This document shows positions 37,596-47,199 of a stretch of 55,258 bases of DNA, in pieces (within the stretch, counting starts at the first letter, position 1; every line of letters starts with the position of its first letter). Under the pieces are notes generated by a model. The model did no database searches. It saw only the letters and a program-made list of their open reading frames with translations, and was not told the origin of the DNA. The position numbers and the translations under genes were made by a program. Source of the stretch: Chloroflexota bacterium (GTDB taxonomy: Bacteria > Chloroflexota > Anaerolineae > Anaerolineales > Anaerolineaceae). Location: contig JAMCRR010000172.1 in the NCBI GenBank assembly GCA_023381565.1, positions 1 through 55,258 of the forward strand, read 5' to 3'.

Positions 37596-37618
37596 AAGCA
37601 ATATTCCTCTGGAAAAGG

Positions 37619-37698
37619 CGAACATACGAATCGGCGAATCAACGAATGGGCAAGCCGGCAATATAGCGAATTATCGAATCAACGGTTCGGCGAATTCG
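37619..37698. repeat. Degenerate 8-bp tandem repeat (CGAATNNN)
   Basis: Starting at 37619, CGAAC/CGAAT recurs every 8 bp (37619, 37627, 37635, 37643, 37667, 37675, 37691) with decayed units between; ten unit positions keep register. Non-coding spacer between the two GH94 genes. Confidence 0.7.
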
Positions 37699-37805
37699 GG
37701 TTTTGCGAATTGATGACCCGGCAGCGCTGCGAAGCCAAGAAGAAATAGCTAAAGTTGAGAATCGAGACATACTCTCAGGTGCAGACTTCCACATCCTCCA
37801 CCGGC

Positions 37806-37837
37806 AATCAGCAATCCTCAATCCGAAATCAGCAATC
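37806..37837. repeat. Exact 7-bp periodic repeat (GATTNNN, minus strand)
   Basis: AATC occurs at 37806, 37813, 37820, 37827 and 37834, five units of exactly 7 bp; on the minus strand GATTGCT, GATTTCG, GATTGAG. The stop codon of the upstream GH94 gene (37829-37831) lies within one unit. Confidence 0.75.
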
Positions 37838-40291
37838 CACTTTCCTCTCTCCAACCCTCGCCTCTACCCTCACCCCCTTGACCCCCTCCTCGGGCAGCGG
37901 CACGACATTACCTTCAATCCGCCGCCCATCCACTTCCAGGGTGGTTTCATTCCCCGGACCAAGGCGTTTGACGATGATTTCATATCGCACCCCACGGAAC
38001 ACGCGCGTGGCGTTGAAACCTTCCCAATTGGAAGGCATCGCCGGATCGACCCTCAACCCATCCAACTCAGGTCGAATGCCGAGGATATACTGGGTGATCG
38101 CTGCATAGTTCCAGGCTGCCGTTCCGGTAAGCCAGGAGTTCTTGGCTTCTCCGGGCATGGCGGCGTCCTTACCGGCGATCATCTGCGCGTATACATACGG
38201 CTCGCTACGATGGATCTCGGAAATTTCTTCGCGTCTCGAAGGATTAATCCTCTGGTAGTAGTCAAACGCCCGGTCGCCATTCCCCAGCAGAGCTTCGGCG
38301 ATCATGATCCAGGGGTTGGTGTGGCAGAAAACGCCCGCATTTTCTTTGTATCCCGGCGGGTAAGAGCTGATCTCGCCCAGATGCAAGTAATATTGCGTAT
38401 ATGCGGGTTGGTGGAGCATGATCCCGTGGGGCGTCGCCAGGTGTTTGTGGACCGAGTCCAACGCTTGCATCCCGCAGCCATTCTCCCGCCCGACCCCGGC
38501 CATCACAACCATACCCTGGGGCTCCACAAATATCTTCCCCTCGGCGCAAGCCTGCGAGCCAACCTTCTCGCCGAATGCATCGTAGGCGCGCAGATACCAG
38601 TTTCCATCCCAGCCGTGCCGGTCGAGCGCTTTTTCCATACTGGCAGCAGACTGGAGCAATTCCTCTCGGTATTCTTTGTCACCAACCCGCTCGATGATTC
38701 CTACCATCTCTCGCGCGGCGAGGATAAACAGCCCGGCAATGAACGTCGACTCGGCGGTACGGCCGTTCTGGTGAGCGGCTACCTGAAACGATTCCCCCGG
38801 GGTGGTCGAGAATGTATTCAAATTCAGGCAGTCGTTCCAGTCCGCGTGACCGATCAACGGCAGCTGATGGGCTCCAAGGTGGTCGAGGGTATAGCGTATG
38901 CTACCCTTCAGGTGCTGATAGAGAGACTTTTCGCTGCCCACCCGACTGTCAAACCTGACCATTTCCTCCAGCAAGCTCCAATCGCCGGTTTCCTTGAGAT
39001 AAGCCGAGGCGCTGACCACCAGCCAGAGGGGGTCGTCGTTAAATCCGCTCCCGATCAGATCGTTCCCCTGCCTCGTCAGGGGTTGGAACTGGTGATAGGC
39101 TCCCCCGTTCTCCATCTGCGTTGCGGCCAGATCCAGGATGCGCTGGCGGGCGCGCTCGGGGGACATGTGCACGAAACCCAGCAGGTCCTGGTTAGAATCG
39201 CGAAAGCCGATGCCACGCCCTATCCCCGATTCGAAATAGGATGCCGACCGCGAAAGGTTGAAGGTCACCATGCACTGGTAAGCATTCCAGATATTCACCA
39301 TCCGGTTGGTATGCTCGTCCGGCGTAAGGACCTGCATGCGGCTCAACAAACCATCCCAATAGGTTTTCAAATCTTGGAAAGACTGCTCGACCTGAAGCGG
39401 ATCCAGGTAGCGCTTGATCGCTGGAGCAGAACGGCGTTTATCAATGGATTGCGACCCGGGTGGGAAGAATTTATGCTCGGGCGGATTCTCGTGATACCCT
39501 AACAGGAAAATAATCTTGCGCGTTTCCCCGGGCTTCAGGTAAATTTGGACGTGGTGTGAACCGATGGGCGCCCAACCGTGGACGATCGAGTTGCATGATT
39601 GTCCACGCTCTACCACCTGCGGGCGATCGAACCCGCGATATGCCCCCAGAAACGCCTCCCGGTCTGTGTCGAAGCCTACCGTTGGCGCGGAGCACGCAAA
39701 ATAAGCAAAGTGATTGCGCCGCTCGCGATACTCGGACTTATGGTAGATCACCCCGTCTTCGACTTCCACCTCGCCGATATTCAGATTTCGCTGGAAGTTC
39801 GTAGCGTCATCCTGGGCGTCCCACAGGCAGAACTCGGCCAGCGAAAAAGCCGCCACTTCTGCAGGCAGGCGACGCCGGTTGGTCAGGGTGAGCTCCCAGA
39901 TTTCCAGATTTTCACCCAATGGCACAAAATAGCGCACCTCGGCGTCGATCTCTTCATAAGTGGATTGGATGATCGTATACCCCAGGCCGTGGCGGCAGGT
40001 GTAGGAATCCAGACCCGTACGGGTGGGTTGCCAGGTTGGCGACCAGAAATGGCCGCTGGCTGCATCTTGCAGGTAAATATATCGCCCGCCGGTATCCGTG
40101 GGGACATTGTTGTAGCGATAACGGGTTAGCCTGCGCAGGCGCGCGTCTTGATAAAACGAGTAACCCCCACCGGTATTTGAGATTAGCCCGAAATAATCCT
40201 CCGTGCCCAGGTAATTAATCCATGGCAGGGGTGTATCGGGCCGAGAAATGACATATTCGCGTTTGCCGTCGTCGAAGTTACCGAATTGCAT
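37829..40291 (-). CDS. Cellobiose phosphorylase (GH94)
   Basis: 820 residues, the length of characterised cellobiose phosphorylases. N terminus MQFGNFDDGKREYVISRPDT, then LPWINYLGTEDYF and ISNTGGGYSFYQDARLRR, then RYRYNNVP, are characteristic of that branch. General-acid Asp D487 lies in GHADWNDCLNL, close to Asp490 of the Cellulomonas gilvus enzyme. Reaction: cellobiose plus phosphate to glucose 1-phosphate and glucose, cytoplasmic, saving ATP. Located with an oligosaccharide-type ABC importer and under a CelR-like operator, which supports cellobiose as substrate. The stop codon falls inside a 7-bp repeat. Confidence 0.9.
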   Translation of the reverse strand: MQFGNFDDGKREYVISRPDTPLPWINYLGTEDYFGLISNTGGGYSFYQDARLRRLTRYRYNNVPTDTGGRYIYLQDAASGHFWSPTWQPTRTGLDSYTCRHGLGYTIIQSTYEEIDAEVRYFVPLGENLEIWELTLTNRRRLPAEVAAFSLAEFCLWDAQDDATNFQRNLNIGEVEVEDGVIYHKSEYRERRNHFAYFACSAPTVGFDTDREAFLGAYRGFDRPQVVERGQSCNSIVHGWAPIGSHHVQIYLKPGETRKIIFLLGYHENPPEHKFFPPGSQSIDKRRSAPAIKRYLDPLQVEQSFQDLKTYWDGLLSRMQVLTPDEHTNRMVNIWNAYQCMVTFNLSRSASYFESGIGRGIGFRDSNQDLLGFVHMSPERARQRILDLAATQMENGGAYHQFQPLTRQGNDLIGSGFNDDPLWLVVSASAYLKETGDWSLLEEMVRFDSRVGSEKSLYQHLKGSIRYTLDHLGAHQLPLIGHADWNDCLNLNTFSTTPGESFQVAAHQNGRTAESTFIAGLFILAAREMVGIIERVGDKEYREELLQSAASMEKALDRHGWDGNWYLRAYDAFGEKVGSQACAEGKIFVEPQGMVVMAGVGRENGCGMQALDSVHKHLATPHGIMLHQPAYTQYYLHLGEISSYPPGYKENAGVFCHTNPWIMIAEALLGNGDRAFDYYQRINPSRREEISEIHRSEPYVYAQMIAGKDAAMPGEAKNSWLTGTAAWNYAAITQYILGIRPELDGLRVDPAMPSNWEGFNATRVFRGVRYEIIVKRLGPGNETTLEVDGRRIEGNVVPLPEEGVKGVRVEARVGERKVDC

Positions 40292-40347
40292 AAGGCCTCA
40301 TATTTCAAGCTAATTAAAAATTCATCTCTTCTGGCGAACCAGGCAGG

Positions 40348-41331
40348 TTATAGTGAATTTGCCCTGGTAAACGCGATGAGATCGTTAAATTGTGTAAAAG
40401 CCAGACAAGTCACCGTATCTGCTCCGCCGTAATAAATTGCCATGCGGTTTGTCGGTGGATCGAAGAGGGCAGCGCAAGGGAAAGCCACATTAGGGACATC
40501 GCCGACGCGCTCGTAGTCTTCCCTGGGATGGACAAGGTAAGGCCTGGTCCGGCAGATCACTTTCCACGGCTGCTCCAGATCGAGCAGAGCGGCGCCAAAG
40601 CTGTATACAAATCCGTTGCAAGAGGTCAGCACCCCGTGATAAATCATCAGCCAGCCCTCGGTGGTTTCTATCGGGGTGGGTCCTGCGCCAATTTTTGTGG
40701 CTTGCCAGCCATCGGTAGGCGACATCACATGCCGGTGATGGCCCCAATGGATCATATCCGGGCTTTCGCTGTAAAAGATATCGCCGAAACGAGTGTGCCC
40801 TGTATCGCTTGGCCGGCTGAACATAGCATATTTCCCATTGATTTTGCGGGGAAAAAGCACGCCGTTGCGGTTATAAGGCAAGAAAGCATTTTCCAGCTGG
40901 TAGAAGGTGTTGAAATCGTAGGTGTATCCCACACCTATGGTCGGCCCATGATATCCATTGCACCAGGTGATGTAATACCTGTCCTCCAGCCAGCAAACCC
41001 GCGGATCATAGCCGTAAACGAAATTGCCGATCTCCTCATCAGCTCCAACGAAGTGGATACGCTCCGCCGTAATTTGCCACGTGATGCCATCCTGGCTGGC
41101 ACCCGAGTGGATTTGCATATCCCGGGCGTTTGTATCGCAGCGGAAGACCCCGGCAAAATGATCCCCGAAGGGAACCACAGCGCTGTTGAAGATGCTGTTG
41201 ATCCCTGGCACAGCCGCGCGGGTGATAATCGGATTCCGCCTCGAGCGCCAGATTACATCGCTGCAACCTGCCGGACGGTCTTCCCATGGAATATTCGCTA
41301 ACTCCGGACCGAGCATCGCACTATCTGTCAT
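40348..41331 (-). CDS. GH130 family glycoside phosphorylase/hydrolase
   Basis: 327 residues, five-bladed beta-propeller family. Visible are [20 protein letters not shown] with VFRCDT, and [21 protein letters not shown] cut here at 20, [11 protein letters not shown] and YHGV. Characterised members phosphorolyse beta-1,4-mannosyl-glucose or mannooligosaccharides; a few are mannosidases. ATG at 41331 is chosen for GAGGGA 7-8 bases upstream; GTG at 41346 would overlap the ATPase stop by 4 bp. It suggests the importer also handles mannose-containing disaccharides. Confidence 0.85.
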   Translation of the reverse strand: MTDSAMLGPELANIPWEDRPAGCSDVIWRSRRNPIITRAAVPGINSIFNSAVVPFGDHFAGVFRCDTNARDMQIHSGASQDGITWQITAERIHFVGADEEIGNFVYGYDPRVCWLEDRYYITWCNGYHGPTIGVGYTYDFNTFYQLENAFLPYNRNGVLFPRKINGKYAMFSRPSDTGHTRFGDIFYSESPDMIHWGHHRHVMSPTDGWQATKIGAGPTPIETTEGWLMIYHGVLTSCNGFVYSFGAALLDLEQPWKVICRTRPYLVHPREDYERVGDVPNVAFPCAALFDPPTNRMAIYYGGADTVTCLAFTQFNDLIAFTRANSL

Positions 41332-41342
41332 ACGAATATCCC

Positions 41343-42296
41343 TCACCCATTTGCGGCCCGGAAACAGGCGACGAAATGGTTGCTATCTCCTTCAACCAGT
41401 TGGGGGGAGTGCCAATCGCATTCTCCTTTGATCGCGACCGGGCAGCGCGCATAATAGACACACCCGTACGCATCGTTCTCTGGTTTTCGTTGCCATTCGA
41501 TCTCACCTGCTACGTCTTCCCACTTCTTATCCAGCCGGGGGACGGAAGCCATCAGGAGCCGCGTATAGGGATGGAGTGGATTGTTGTAAATCTCTTTGGT
41601 ATCGCCCATTTCCACCACACATCCCCGGTACAAAATCACCGCTCTTTCACTGATGTAATAGCCCAGCGACAGATCGTGTGTGATGAAAAGGATTGACAGC
41701 CCGCATGACTTTAGCCCGACCAGCAGATTGAGCACATCGATGCGGGTTGAGGCGTCCAACATGCTGATGATTTCATCTGCCACTAAGAAACGCACGTCTA
41801 GCAGGAGGGCACGGGCGATGAGGAAGCGCTGCAGCTGGCCTCCGCTCAATTGATGTGGGAACTTGTTCAAGACGTGGTCTGGATTTAACCCCACATCACA
41901 TAACGAAGAATGGACTTTTTCATCCCATTCGCCGGCGTTCATCTCAGGGAAATATTCATCTTTGATGATCTTGAAAATCCGGTCGGCTTTAAAGATGGGA
42001 TTATAAGAGCTGAACGGGTCCTGAAATACGCCCTGGACTCTACGGTAATATTGTTTCAGCCCGCTGCCTTTGTAGGCGGATATATCATTGCCGTCGAAAT
42101 TGATCTCCCCCGAGGTAACCGAGGTCAACCGCAGGATCATCTTGCCGATCGTACTCTTTCCGCTACCGCTCTCTCCAATCAGGGAGACCACTTCGCATTC
42201 GTTTACGTCAAAGCTAACGTCATTTACCGCGCGCAGCTCTTTCCCGCCGAAGGTACCAATCCGGTAAATCTTGGTAATCCCATTAAGCCTGAGCAT
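41343..42296 (-). CDS. Oligopeptide/dipeptide-type ABC transporter ATPase (OppF-like)
   Basis: 317 residues from ATG at 42296 (AAGGAG upstream; overlaps the oppD-like stop by 14 bp). Walker [10 protein letters not shown], signature LSGGQLQRF, Walker B FLVADEI, and a C-terminal cysteine-bearing oligopeptide domain [15 protein letters not shown]. Partners with the other ATPase to energise the importer. In context the cargo is likely an oligosaccharide rather than a peptide, as known for several Opp-type importers in Thermotoga. Confidence 0.93.
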   Translation of the reverse strand: MLRLNGITKIYRIGTFGGKELRAVNDVSFDVNECEVVSLIGESGSGKSTIGKMILRLTSVTSGEINFDGNDISAYKGSGLKQYYRRVQGVFQDPFSSYNPIFKADRIFKIIKDEYFPEMNAGEWDEKVHSSLCDVGLNPDHVLNKFPHQLSGGQLQRFLIARALLLDVRFLVADEIISMLDASTRIDVLNLLVGLKSCGLSILFITHDLSLGYYISERAVILYRGCVVEMGDTKEIYNNPLHPYTRLLMASVPRLDKKWEDVAGEIEWQRKPENDAYGCVYYARCPVAIKGECDWHSPQLVEGDSNHFVACFRAANG

Positions 42297-43251
42297 AGGA
42301 TTTCGGCTCCTTCCAGCAAGCAACGAAATGGCCCTCTTCTATTTCCTCAAAAGGTGGTTCTTCCACACATTTATCAAAGGCCATTGGGCAGCGTTCTCTA
42401 AACCTGCAGCCTATTGGGGGATTTAGCAGCAAAGGCGGGTTCCCAGGGATGCCTTCCAAACGTTTTTCGGCGTACCTGACGCCTACTTTTGGCAGCGAAG
42501 AGATCAAAAGGTGCGTGTAGGGATGTAGGGGGCGGTGGATAATGGTCTCCGTCGAGGCTTTCTCGGCGAGCTGTCCCGCATACATGATCATGATGGAATC
42601 TGCAATCTGATACAGGATGGAAATGTCGTGAGTGATCACCACAACGCTTTTCACAAATTCCCGTTTCCTGAACTCCACAAGCATTTCAGACACACTCTTC
42701 TGGCTGGAAACGTCGAGCGCCGAGGTGACCTCATCTGCCAATAGCAACGATGGGTTTAGCAAAGTCGAGAGGACCATGACCATTCTTTGCTTCATCCCCC
42801 CCGAAAGCTCGATCGGGTACATATCTAATATATCGGGAGAGAGCTTGACAAGCTCCAACCGGCGCGTAAGCTCAGTCCGGAGGGTAGAATAATCCACCCT
42901 CCTTGAGTGGAGCAGCTCCTCGATCATTTTCCCGATTTTGCGCGTCGGATTCATCGCATTCATGGCGTATTGCGGGATGATCGACACCTTCTTGAACCGG
43001 TATTCGTCCATTCGGGCCATATCGGTGATCGGTAAAGGCTTGCCGTCGAGCTCAACCGTCCCGCTGATGAGCTTCATGGGAGGTTTGAGGAGGATCAAAC
43101 TGTTGCTAAGGGTCGTCTTTCCGCAACCAGATTCGCCTGCCAGGCCCATGATCTCTCCATCTGCGATGCTGAGATTGGCGTGCTCCAACGCCTGAACGTC
43201 GCCTTTCAGAGTTTGATAATAAACGGTGAGGTTCTTGATATTCAGACTCAC
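42283..43251 (-). CDS. Oligopeptide/dipeptide-type ABC transporter ATPase (OppD-like)
   Basis: 322 residues. Walker A GESGCGKTT, signature LSGGMKQRM, Walker B LLLADEVTSALDVSSQ, and the C-terminal oligopeptide-transport domain with CRFRERCPMAFDKC. Starts 4 bp after the oppC-like stop. Functions as a heterodimer with the OppF-like subunit at the inner face of the membrane. Confidence 0.94.
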   Translation of the reverse strand: MSLNIKNLTVYYQTLKGDVQALEHANLSIADGEIMGLAGESGCGKTTLSNSLILLKPPMKLISGTVELDGKPLPITDMARMDEYRFKKVSIIPQYAMNAMNPTRKIGKMIEELLHSRRVDYSTLRTELTRRLELVKLSPDILDMYPIELSGGMKQRMVMVLSTLLNPSLLLADEVTSALDVSSQKSVSEMLVEFRKREFVKSVVVITHDISILYQIADSIMIMYAGQLAEKASTETIIHRPLHPYTHLLISSLPKVGVRYAEKRLEGIPGNPPLLLNPPIGCRFRERCPMAFDKCVEEPPFEEIEEGHFVACWKEPKSYAQA

Positions 43252-43255
43252 AGTT

Positions 43256-44113
43256 TCACATCTCCCTGAGCTTGGGGTTGAAGATCTCGTCTAACCCGAC
43301 GTTCATAATGTACAATCCCCCCACAATCGCCGTAATACCAATGCCCGGTGGAATAAACCACCACCACATCCCTAACATGAGAGCGCTCCACAAGACCGCC
43401 AGGTTCATCATGGTGCCGAGGGAAATGCCCTGCGTTGGGCCGAGGCCCAGAAAATCCAGCGTGGCGGCAGTGAGGATGGCGCTGCCAAACATCAAGATAA
43501 AGGTCATGAACAGGTACGAAGCCATATTCGGAGCAATCTCGGTGAAAATGATTTTCACCGGGCTCTCGCCGCTCAACCGGGCCAGATCCACAAAATCACG
43601 CGTTTTCAATGAAAACGTCTGGGCGCGGATTGCGCGAGCTGCCCAGGGCCAGGTAGTTACCCCGATAAACAGCGATTCGATCATGACCCCCCTGACTTTG
43701 ACATATGCCGAGATCACCACCAGGAGAGCCAGCACAGGGATGGTCAGGACGACGTTGGTTAGGACATTGAGCACTTCATCCAGGTTCCCGCCTCGATAAC
43801 CGGCAGCGAACCCAATCGTCATCCCCAGGATCGTACCCAACCCCCCACCGACGATGCCCACCAAAAAGGTAGACGAGAGTCCGTGCACAAACTGAGAAAA
43901 CACATCCTCGCCGAAAGTCGTGGTCCCGAACCAGAATTGGGCCGAGGGAGGGGCGCCTGCCGGCCCGACGGAATCCGTCGGGTTGTACTTTGCGATTAGT
44001 GGTCCAACGAATGTCAGTACGATGAAAAAGAGCACCACCCCCAGGCCAATCTTCAGCTTGGTGTTCCGAAATGCAAAATAGAGGAGCTCATTTCTCTTTT
44101 TACCTTTCGTCAT
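43256..44113 (-). CDS. ABC transporter permease (OppC/DppC-like)
   Basis: 285 residues from ATG at 44113, giving the 4-bp ATGA overlap with the OppB-like stop (the longer open frame starts inside that gene). OppC_N segment, then about five to six helices. The EAA-type coupling loop lies around DFVDLARLSGESPVKIIFTEIAPN. Forms the channel with the OppB-like subunit. Confidence 0.93.
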   Translation of the reverse strand: MTKGKKRNELLYFAFRNTKLKIGLGVVLFFIVLTFVGPLIAKYNPTDSVGPAGAPPSAQFWFGTTTFGEDVFSQFVHGLSSTFLVGIVGGGLGTILGMTIGFAAGYRGGNLDEVLNVLTNVVLTIPVLALLVVISAYVKVRGVMIESLFIGVTTWPWAARAIRAQTFSLKTRDFVDLARLSGESPVKIIFTEIAPNMASYLFMTFILMFGSAILTAATLDFLGLGPTQGISLGTMMNLAVLWSALMLGMWWWFIPPGIGITAIVGGLYIMNVGLDEIFNPKLREM

Positions 44114-45102
44114 GATGCTCCTCCTTGCATCCCAGCCCGGGTTCTTGGGTCCACAATCACATAAGTGATATCGATAATAAAGTTCGCCAGCAGCACTCCT
44201 ATGACGACAAAGAGAAAGCATCCCTGGAGCAGGAAATAATCTTCATTATGAATAGCTTGCAAGATCAGGTAGCCAATCCCGGGATAAGAGAACACTACCT
44301 CTGTAGCGAGCGCGCCGGCCACGATGACGCCGAGCTGCAGCGCCAATCCGGTGAGTTGCGGGAGCATCGCGTTCTGGAACGCATACTTCCGCACCAGTCG
44401 TTTTGGCGCACCGAGAGCTGCCAGGTAGTGAGAATAATCCGCTTCAAGTTCGTAGATAATCAGGTTGCGCATCCCAATCGCCCAACCCCCAAACTGCACG
44501 ATGAACAACGATGCAAAAGGTAAGAACCAATGCTGGAATAAGCTCCAGATGAAAGGTAGAGTTAAGGCCGGTCTCATCGCAAAACTATACCCGCCGGCGA
44601 TGGGGAAAATGCGCCAGGCGATGCCAAATGCCCAGGCGAGTACAATCCCTAACCACATGTAAGGGGTACCGGTCAGAATATAACCTAAGGGAAGCAAAGT
44701 GTTATCCAACCGTTTACTGCGTGCTGCAAACGCTCCGAAATTGTTGCCCGCAAACCAGCTCGTCAAAATTGCCGGTATGAGCAGGGCCAGGTCGTAGGGA
44801 ACCGCCCCTAAAATAACCTTTGTCACAGGCGAGGGGAACAAAAAAATACTTGTCCCAAGGTCTCCGTGGAAAATCGCGATCCAGAAATTCAGGTACTGTT
44901 TCCAGATGGGCTGATCTAGCCCGAAAGCCTGCATGTAGAAAGTGTACATCTGGCTGACAGCACTGCCCTTCAACCCTGCTCGGGAGATGATCAGGTCTAC
45001 CGGGTTGCCGGGCATAAATCGCGGAATGCACCAATCCACAGTCACTGCGATGATAAAGGTCAGTAAGTAGATCAGTAGTTTCCTTCTGAAATACTTAGCC
45101 AC
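44110..45102 (-). CDS. ABC transporter permease (OppB/DppB-like)
   Basis: 330 residues, six helices. N-terminal RKLLIYLLTFIIAVTVDWCIPRFMPGNP is typical of OppB-type subunits; coupling loop near DYSHYLAALGAPKRLVRKYAF. A 13-bp stem-loop in the 80-bp gap separates it from the binding-protein gene. Confidence 0.93.
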   Translation of the reverse strand: MAKYFRRKLLIYLLTFIIAVTVDWCIPRFMPGNPVDLIISRAGLKGSAVSQMYTFYMQAFGLDQPIWKQYLNFWIAIFHGDLGTSIFLFPSPVTKVILGAVPYDLALLIPAILTSWFAGNNFGAFAARSKRLDNTLLPLGYILTGTPYMWLGIVLAWAFGIAWRIFPIAGGYSFAMRPALTLPFIWSLFQHWFLPFASLFIVQFGGWAIGMRNLIIYELEADYSHYLAALGAPKRLVRKYAFQNAMLPQLTGLALQLGVIVAGALATEVVFSYPGIGYLILQAIHNEDYFLLQGCFLFVVIGVLLANFIIDITYVIVDPRTRAGMQGGAS

Positions 45103-45133
45103 TAGACCTCCAAGATGAAAGATCGGGGGAAGA

Positions 45134-45170
45134 CTGCCCCTCCTCCTGCATTTCTATGGAGGAGGGGCAG
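45134..45170 (-). promoter_or_regulatory. Strong intercistronic stem-loop after the binding-protein gene
   Basis: CTGCCCCTCCTCC (45134-45146) pairs perfectly with GGAGGAGGGGCAG (45158-45170) around an 11-base loop. No T-run follows in either direction, so this is not a simple terminator. Its place between the binding-protein and permease genes matches stem-loops that protect binding-protein mRNA ends, as in malE-malF of E. coli. Confidence 0.7.
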
Positions 45171-45182
45171 CGGTAAACCAGA

Positions 45183-47006
45183 TTACTGGGCTGCTGCAGG
45201 TTTCAAGTCAAGCAGCATTTCGATGCCGGTCATGTTCCAATAACCACGCCATGAAGCCGGCAGGTAATGGTTTGCACTGTCAGCCGAGGACGGCCAGTTC
45301 GTCCATACGGCATTACTGACCTGTGACCACAGCCCGTTGTACCATAGCGGGATGGTTGGGTACTCAGTCAAGGTGATCTCTTGCAGCTGCGAGGTAATCG
45401 CCTTGATCGCTGCATCGTCGCCGACCTTAACCTGGTTGAGCTGGTTCACCAGGTCGAAGGCTTTCGGGTTGTCATAACGGCCGTAGTTGCCATATTGGGC
45501 CGTGGCAATGTTCGCGATCGGGTTCTGGAATACCCATTTGTAGTATGACCATGGTGTAGAACTCATCTGTGATTCGTTTTGGATGGACAGTTGGAAGGTG
45601 CCTTTCAACTGTGCGTCGCGCCAGGGACCGTAATCCGGGTAGGCAGGTGTCATGTTGATGCCAACGGCCTGGGCATTCTTCGAGATGATCTGAATCGATG
45701 CCATCCAGTCGGTCCAGCCGCTTGGGCAGGTAACTTCCAGAGCGATGGGGCTGCCGTCTTTGTTTTCAACGAACTTGTCATTGTTGACATCTTTGTAACC
45801 GGCGTCAGCCAGAATCTGCTTGGCTTTTGCAGGATCGTACGACCAGCCGTATTTCGCAACCATGTCCTGATCGACGTACTTATCCCAAATCGGGAGTAAG
45901 CCGGTAGGATCGGCTGCCTTCACGATGCCGGTATAGGCGGTCTGCACGATATCGTCTGTGTTGATCGCATAGGCCATCGCTTTGCGGAAGTTCACATCAT
46001 CCAGAGGTTTAATCTGTTCGTTGATGATGAGCGCAGCCACATTGGCAGAGAGCATGTACGGGGCTTCGGGGTAGTAGGTCTGGACACCGTAGCCGCCCTT
46101 GACGAGCGTAGCCACACCGGGCAGGAAGTTGTTGCTCAGATCGAGGCCACCCTGCAGGACCAGACCGAGGGCAACGTTGTTGGAACCGTTGACGATGTCC
46201 ACGATGCGTTTAGGGCCCGGGGTCTTCCCGAAGGCTTTGATGCCCCACCAGTTGTCATTACGAACCAAAACCTGGCGGTCTTGATCGTGCGACTCGAAGA
46301 GATACGGGCCGCTGCCAATCCCGTTCTCATTCGCGCCGCCGGTGATGTCTTTAACATCTAACTTAGACCAGGAGGCAGCCTGGACGATCGGGGTCTGCCA
46401 CAGGTAGAATCCGACTTCCTGGTAGGCAGGATTGGCTTTGAATTTGAAATCAACCGTGAGGTTGTCTACCTTGTCGATCGAAGACAGGAAATTGTACAAA
46501 CCTGCGAAGTTCAAGCCGGCTTTGAAATCTCCGTTGGGGTCTGCCAGCTTGTAGGTGAACAAGACATCATCCGCGGTGAGCGGAGTACCGTCAGTCCACG
46601 TGATGCCATCGCGCAGCTTGATCTCGAGGGTAGTTGGGTCAACCCACTTCATGTCCTGAGCAGCCAACCATGGGATGAATTTGTCGGCCAGAGGATCGTA
46701 TATGTAGAGGGTTTCGTAGACCAGGCCGATGGTGCCCATGGCATAACCACCGCCGTTGAAGGGGTTCCAGCTTGACGGGGGTCCCCATTGGGTGCCGCTG
46801 GTGTACAGCGTCTCATTGCGAGCGTAGGTCAGTGGAACAGGCGCCGGGGTGGCCGGAACAACCTGGGTGACCACCTGGGTCTCTTTCACGACCTGCGGGG
46901 CAGAGGTGATTGTAATTGGCGTGGCTACTGCAGCAGGAGCGCATGCTGCCAGGACCATGCTCATTACAATGAGGAAACTGAGTATTAGAAAGGTCGACTT
47001 GCGCAT
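45183..47006 (-). CDS. Extracellular solute-binding protein, family 5 (oligosaccharide/peptide type)
   Basis: 607 residues. Lipoprotein signal with lipobox VLAAC (C22), a short linker rich in V/T/P, then the family 5 (DppA/OppA) fold: GPPSSWNPFNGG, FIPWLAAQDMKW, LRDGITWTDGTPLTADDVLFTYKL, FRKAMAYAINTDDIV. Membrane-tethered receptor that delivers ligand to the OppBCDF-like complex. Context (GH94, GH130, LacI) points to a beta-linked disaccharide or oligosaccharide. Confidence 0.93.
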   Translation of the reverse strand: MRKSTFLILSFLIVMSMVLAACAPAAVATPITITSAPQVVKETQVVTQVVPATPAPVPLTYARNETLYTSGTQWGPPSSWNPFNGGGYAMGTIGLVYETLYIYDPLADKFIPWLAAQDMKWVDPTTLEIKLRDGITWTDGTPLTADDVLFTYKLADPNGDFKAGLNFAGLYNFLSSIDKVDNLTVDFKFKANPAYQEVGFYLWQTPIVQAASWSKLDVKDITGGANENGIGSGPYLFESHDQDRQVLVRNDNWWGIKAFGKTPGPKRIVDIVNGSNNVALGLVLQGGLDLSNNFLPGVATLVKGGYGVQTYYPEAPYMLSANVAALIINEQIKPLDDVNFRKAMAYAINTDDIVQTAYTGIVKAADPTGLLPIWDKYVDQDMVAKYGWSYDPAKAKQILADAGYKDVNNDKFVENKDGSPIALEVTCPSGWTDWMASIQIISKNAQAVGINMTPAYPDYGPWRDAQLKGTFQLSIQNESQMSSTPWSYYKWVFQNPIANIATAQYGNYGRYDNPKAFDLVNQLNQVKVGDDAAIKAITSQLQEITLTEYPTIPLWYNGLWSQVSNAVWTNWPSSADSANHYLPASWRGYWNMTGIEMLLDLKPAAAQ

Positions 47007-47092
47007 TCCATCATCTCCTTTTTCAGGAATCTGAATGAACGGACGTTTACGGGGTTACCCGCCGGAGCGACTACACCAGGCAAACCAATTTC

Positions 47093-47121
47093 TTGACAAT
47101 TCAGCCGGAATCTTGTATCGT
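47093..47121 (+). promoter_or_regulatory. Plus-strand promoter for a candidate small RNA
   Basis: TTGACA at 47093-47098, exactly 17 bp, TATCGT at 47116-47121. The -35 is perfect. It points away from the binding-protein gene toward a terminator 40 bp downstream. A weaker minus-strand promoter (TTGTCA-N18-TGTAGT) overlaps it and could serve the binding-protein gene. Confidence 0.45.
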
Positions 47122-47127
47122 TAGGCA

Positions 47128-47199
47128 TGGCAACCTCTAGGCGACAACTGAGCGTTGCTCCGGGCGGTTATGCTTACGGGCAAACCGCCCATCTTTTTT
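47128..47199 (+). ncRNA. Candidate small RNA of about 72 nt
   Basis: Transcription from the promoter at 47093-47121 would start near 47128 and end at the terminator at 47162-47199. The short transcript contains a small hairpin GAGC-GTT-GCTC and the terminator stem, and no reading frame. It is antisense to the leader between the LacI and binding-protein genes. No known RNA family recognised. Confidence 0.35.
47162..47199 (+). terminator. Intrinsic terminator, plus strand
   Basis: GGGCGGTT (47162-47169) and AACCGCCC (47183-47190) form an 8-bp GC-rich stem followed by ATC and six T. The T-run is only on the plus-strand side, although the plus-strand gene before it ends at 35097. Confidence 0.6.

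Noticed and set aside
37639-37854. Minus-strand 71-codon frame rich in IAD/GLR
   Set aside because: It is the translation of the 7-bp GATT repeats, a known type of false ORF.
37703-39502. 599-codon plus-strand open frame
   Set aside because: It is antisense to the cellobiose phosphorylase gene and begins in the repeat arrays; it is a codon-use shadow of the GC-rich gene.
40390-41301. 303-codon plus-strand open frame
   Set aside because: Antisense to the GH130 gene, which has clear family motifs.
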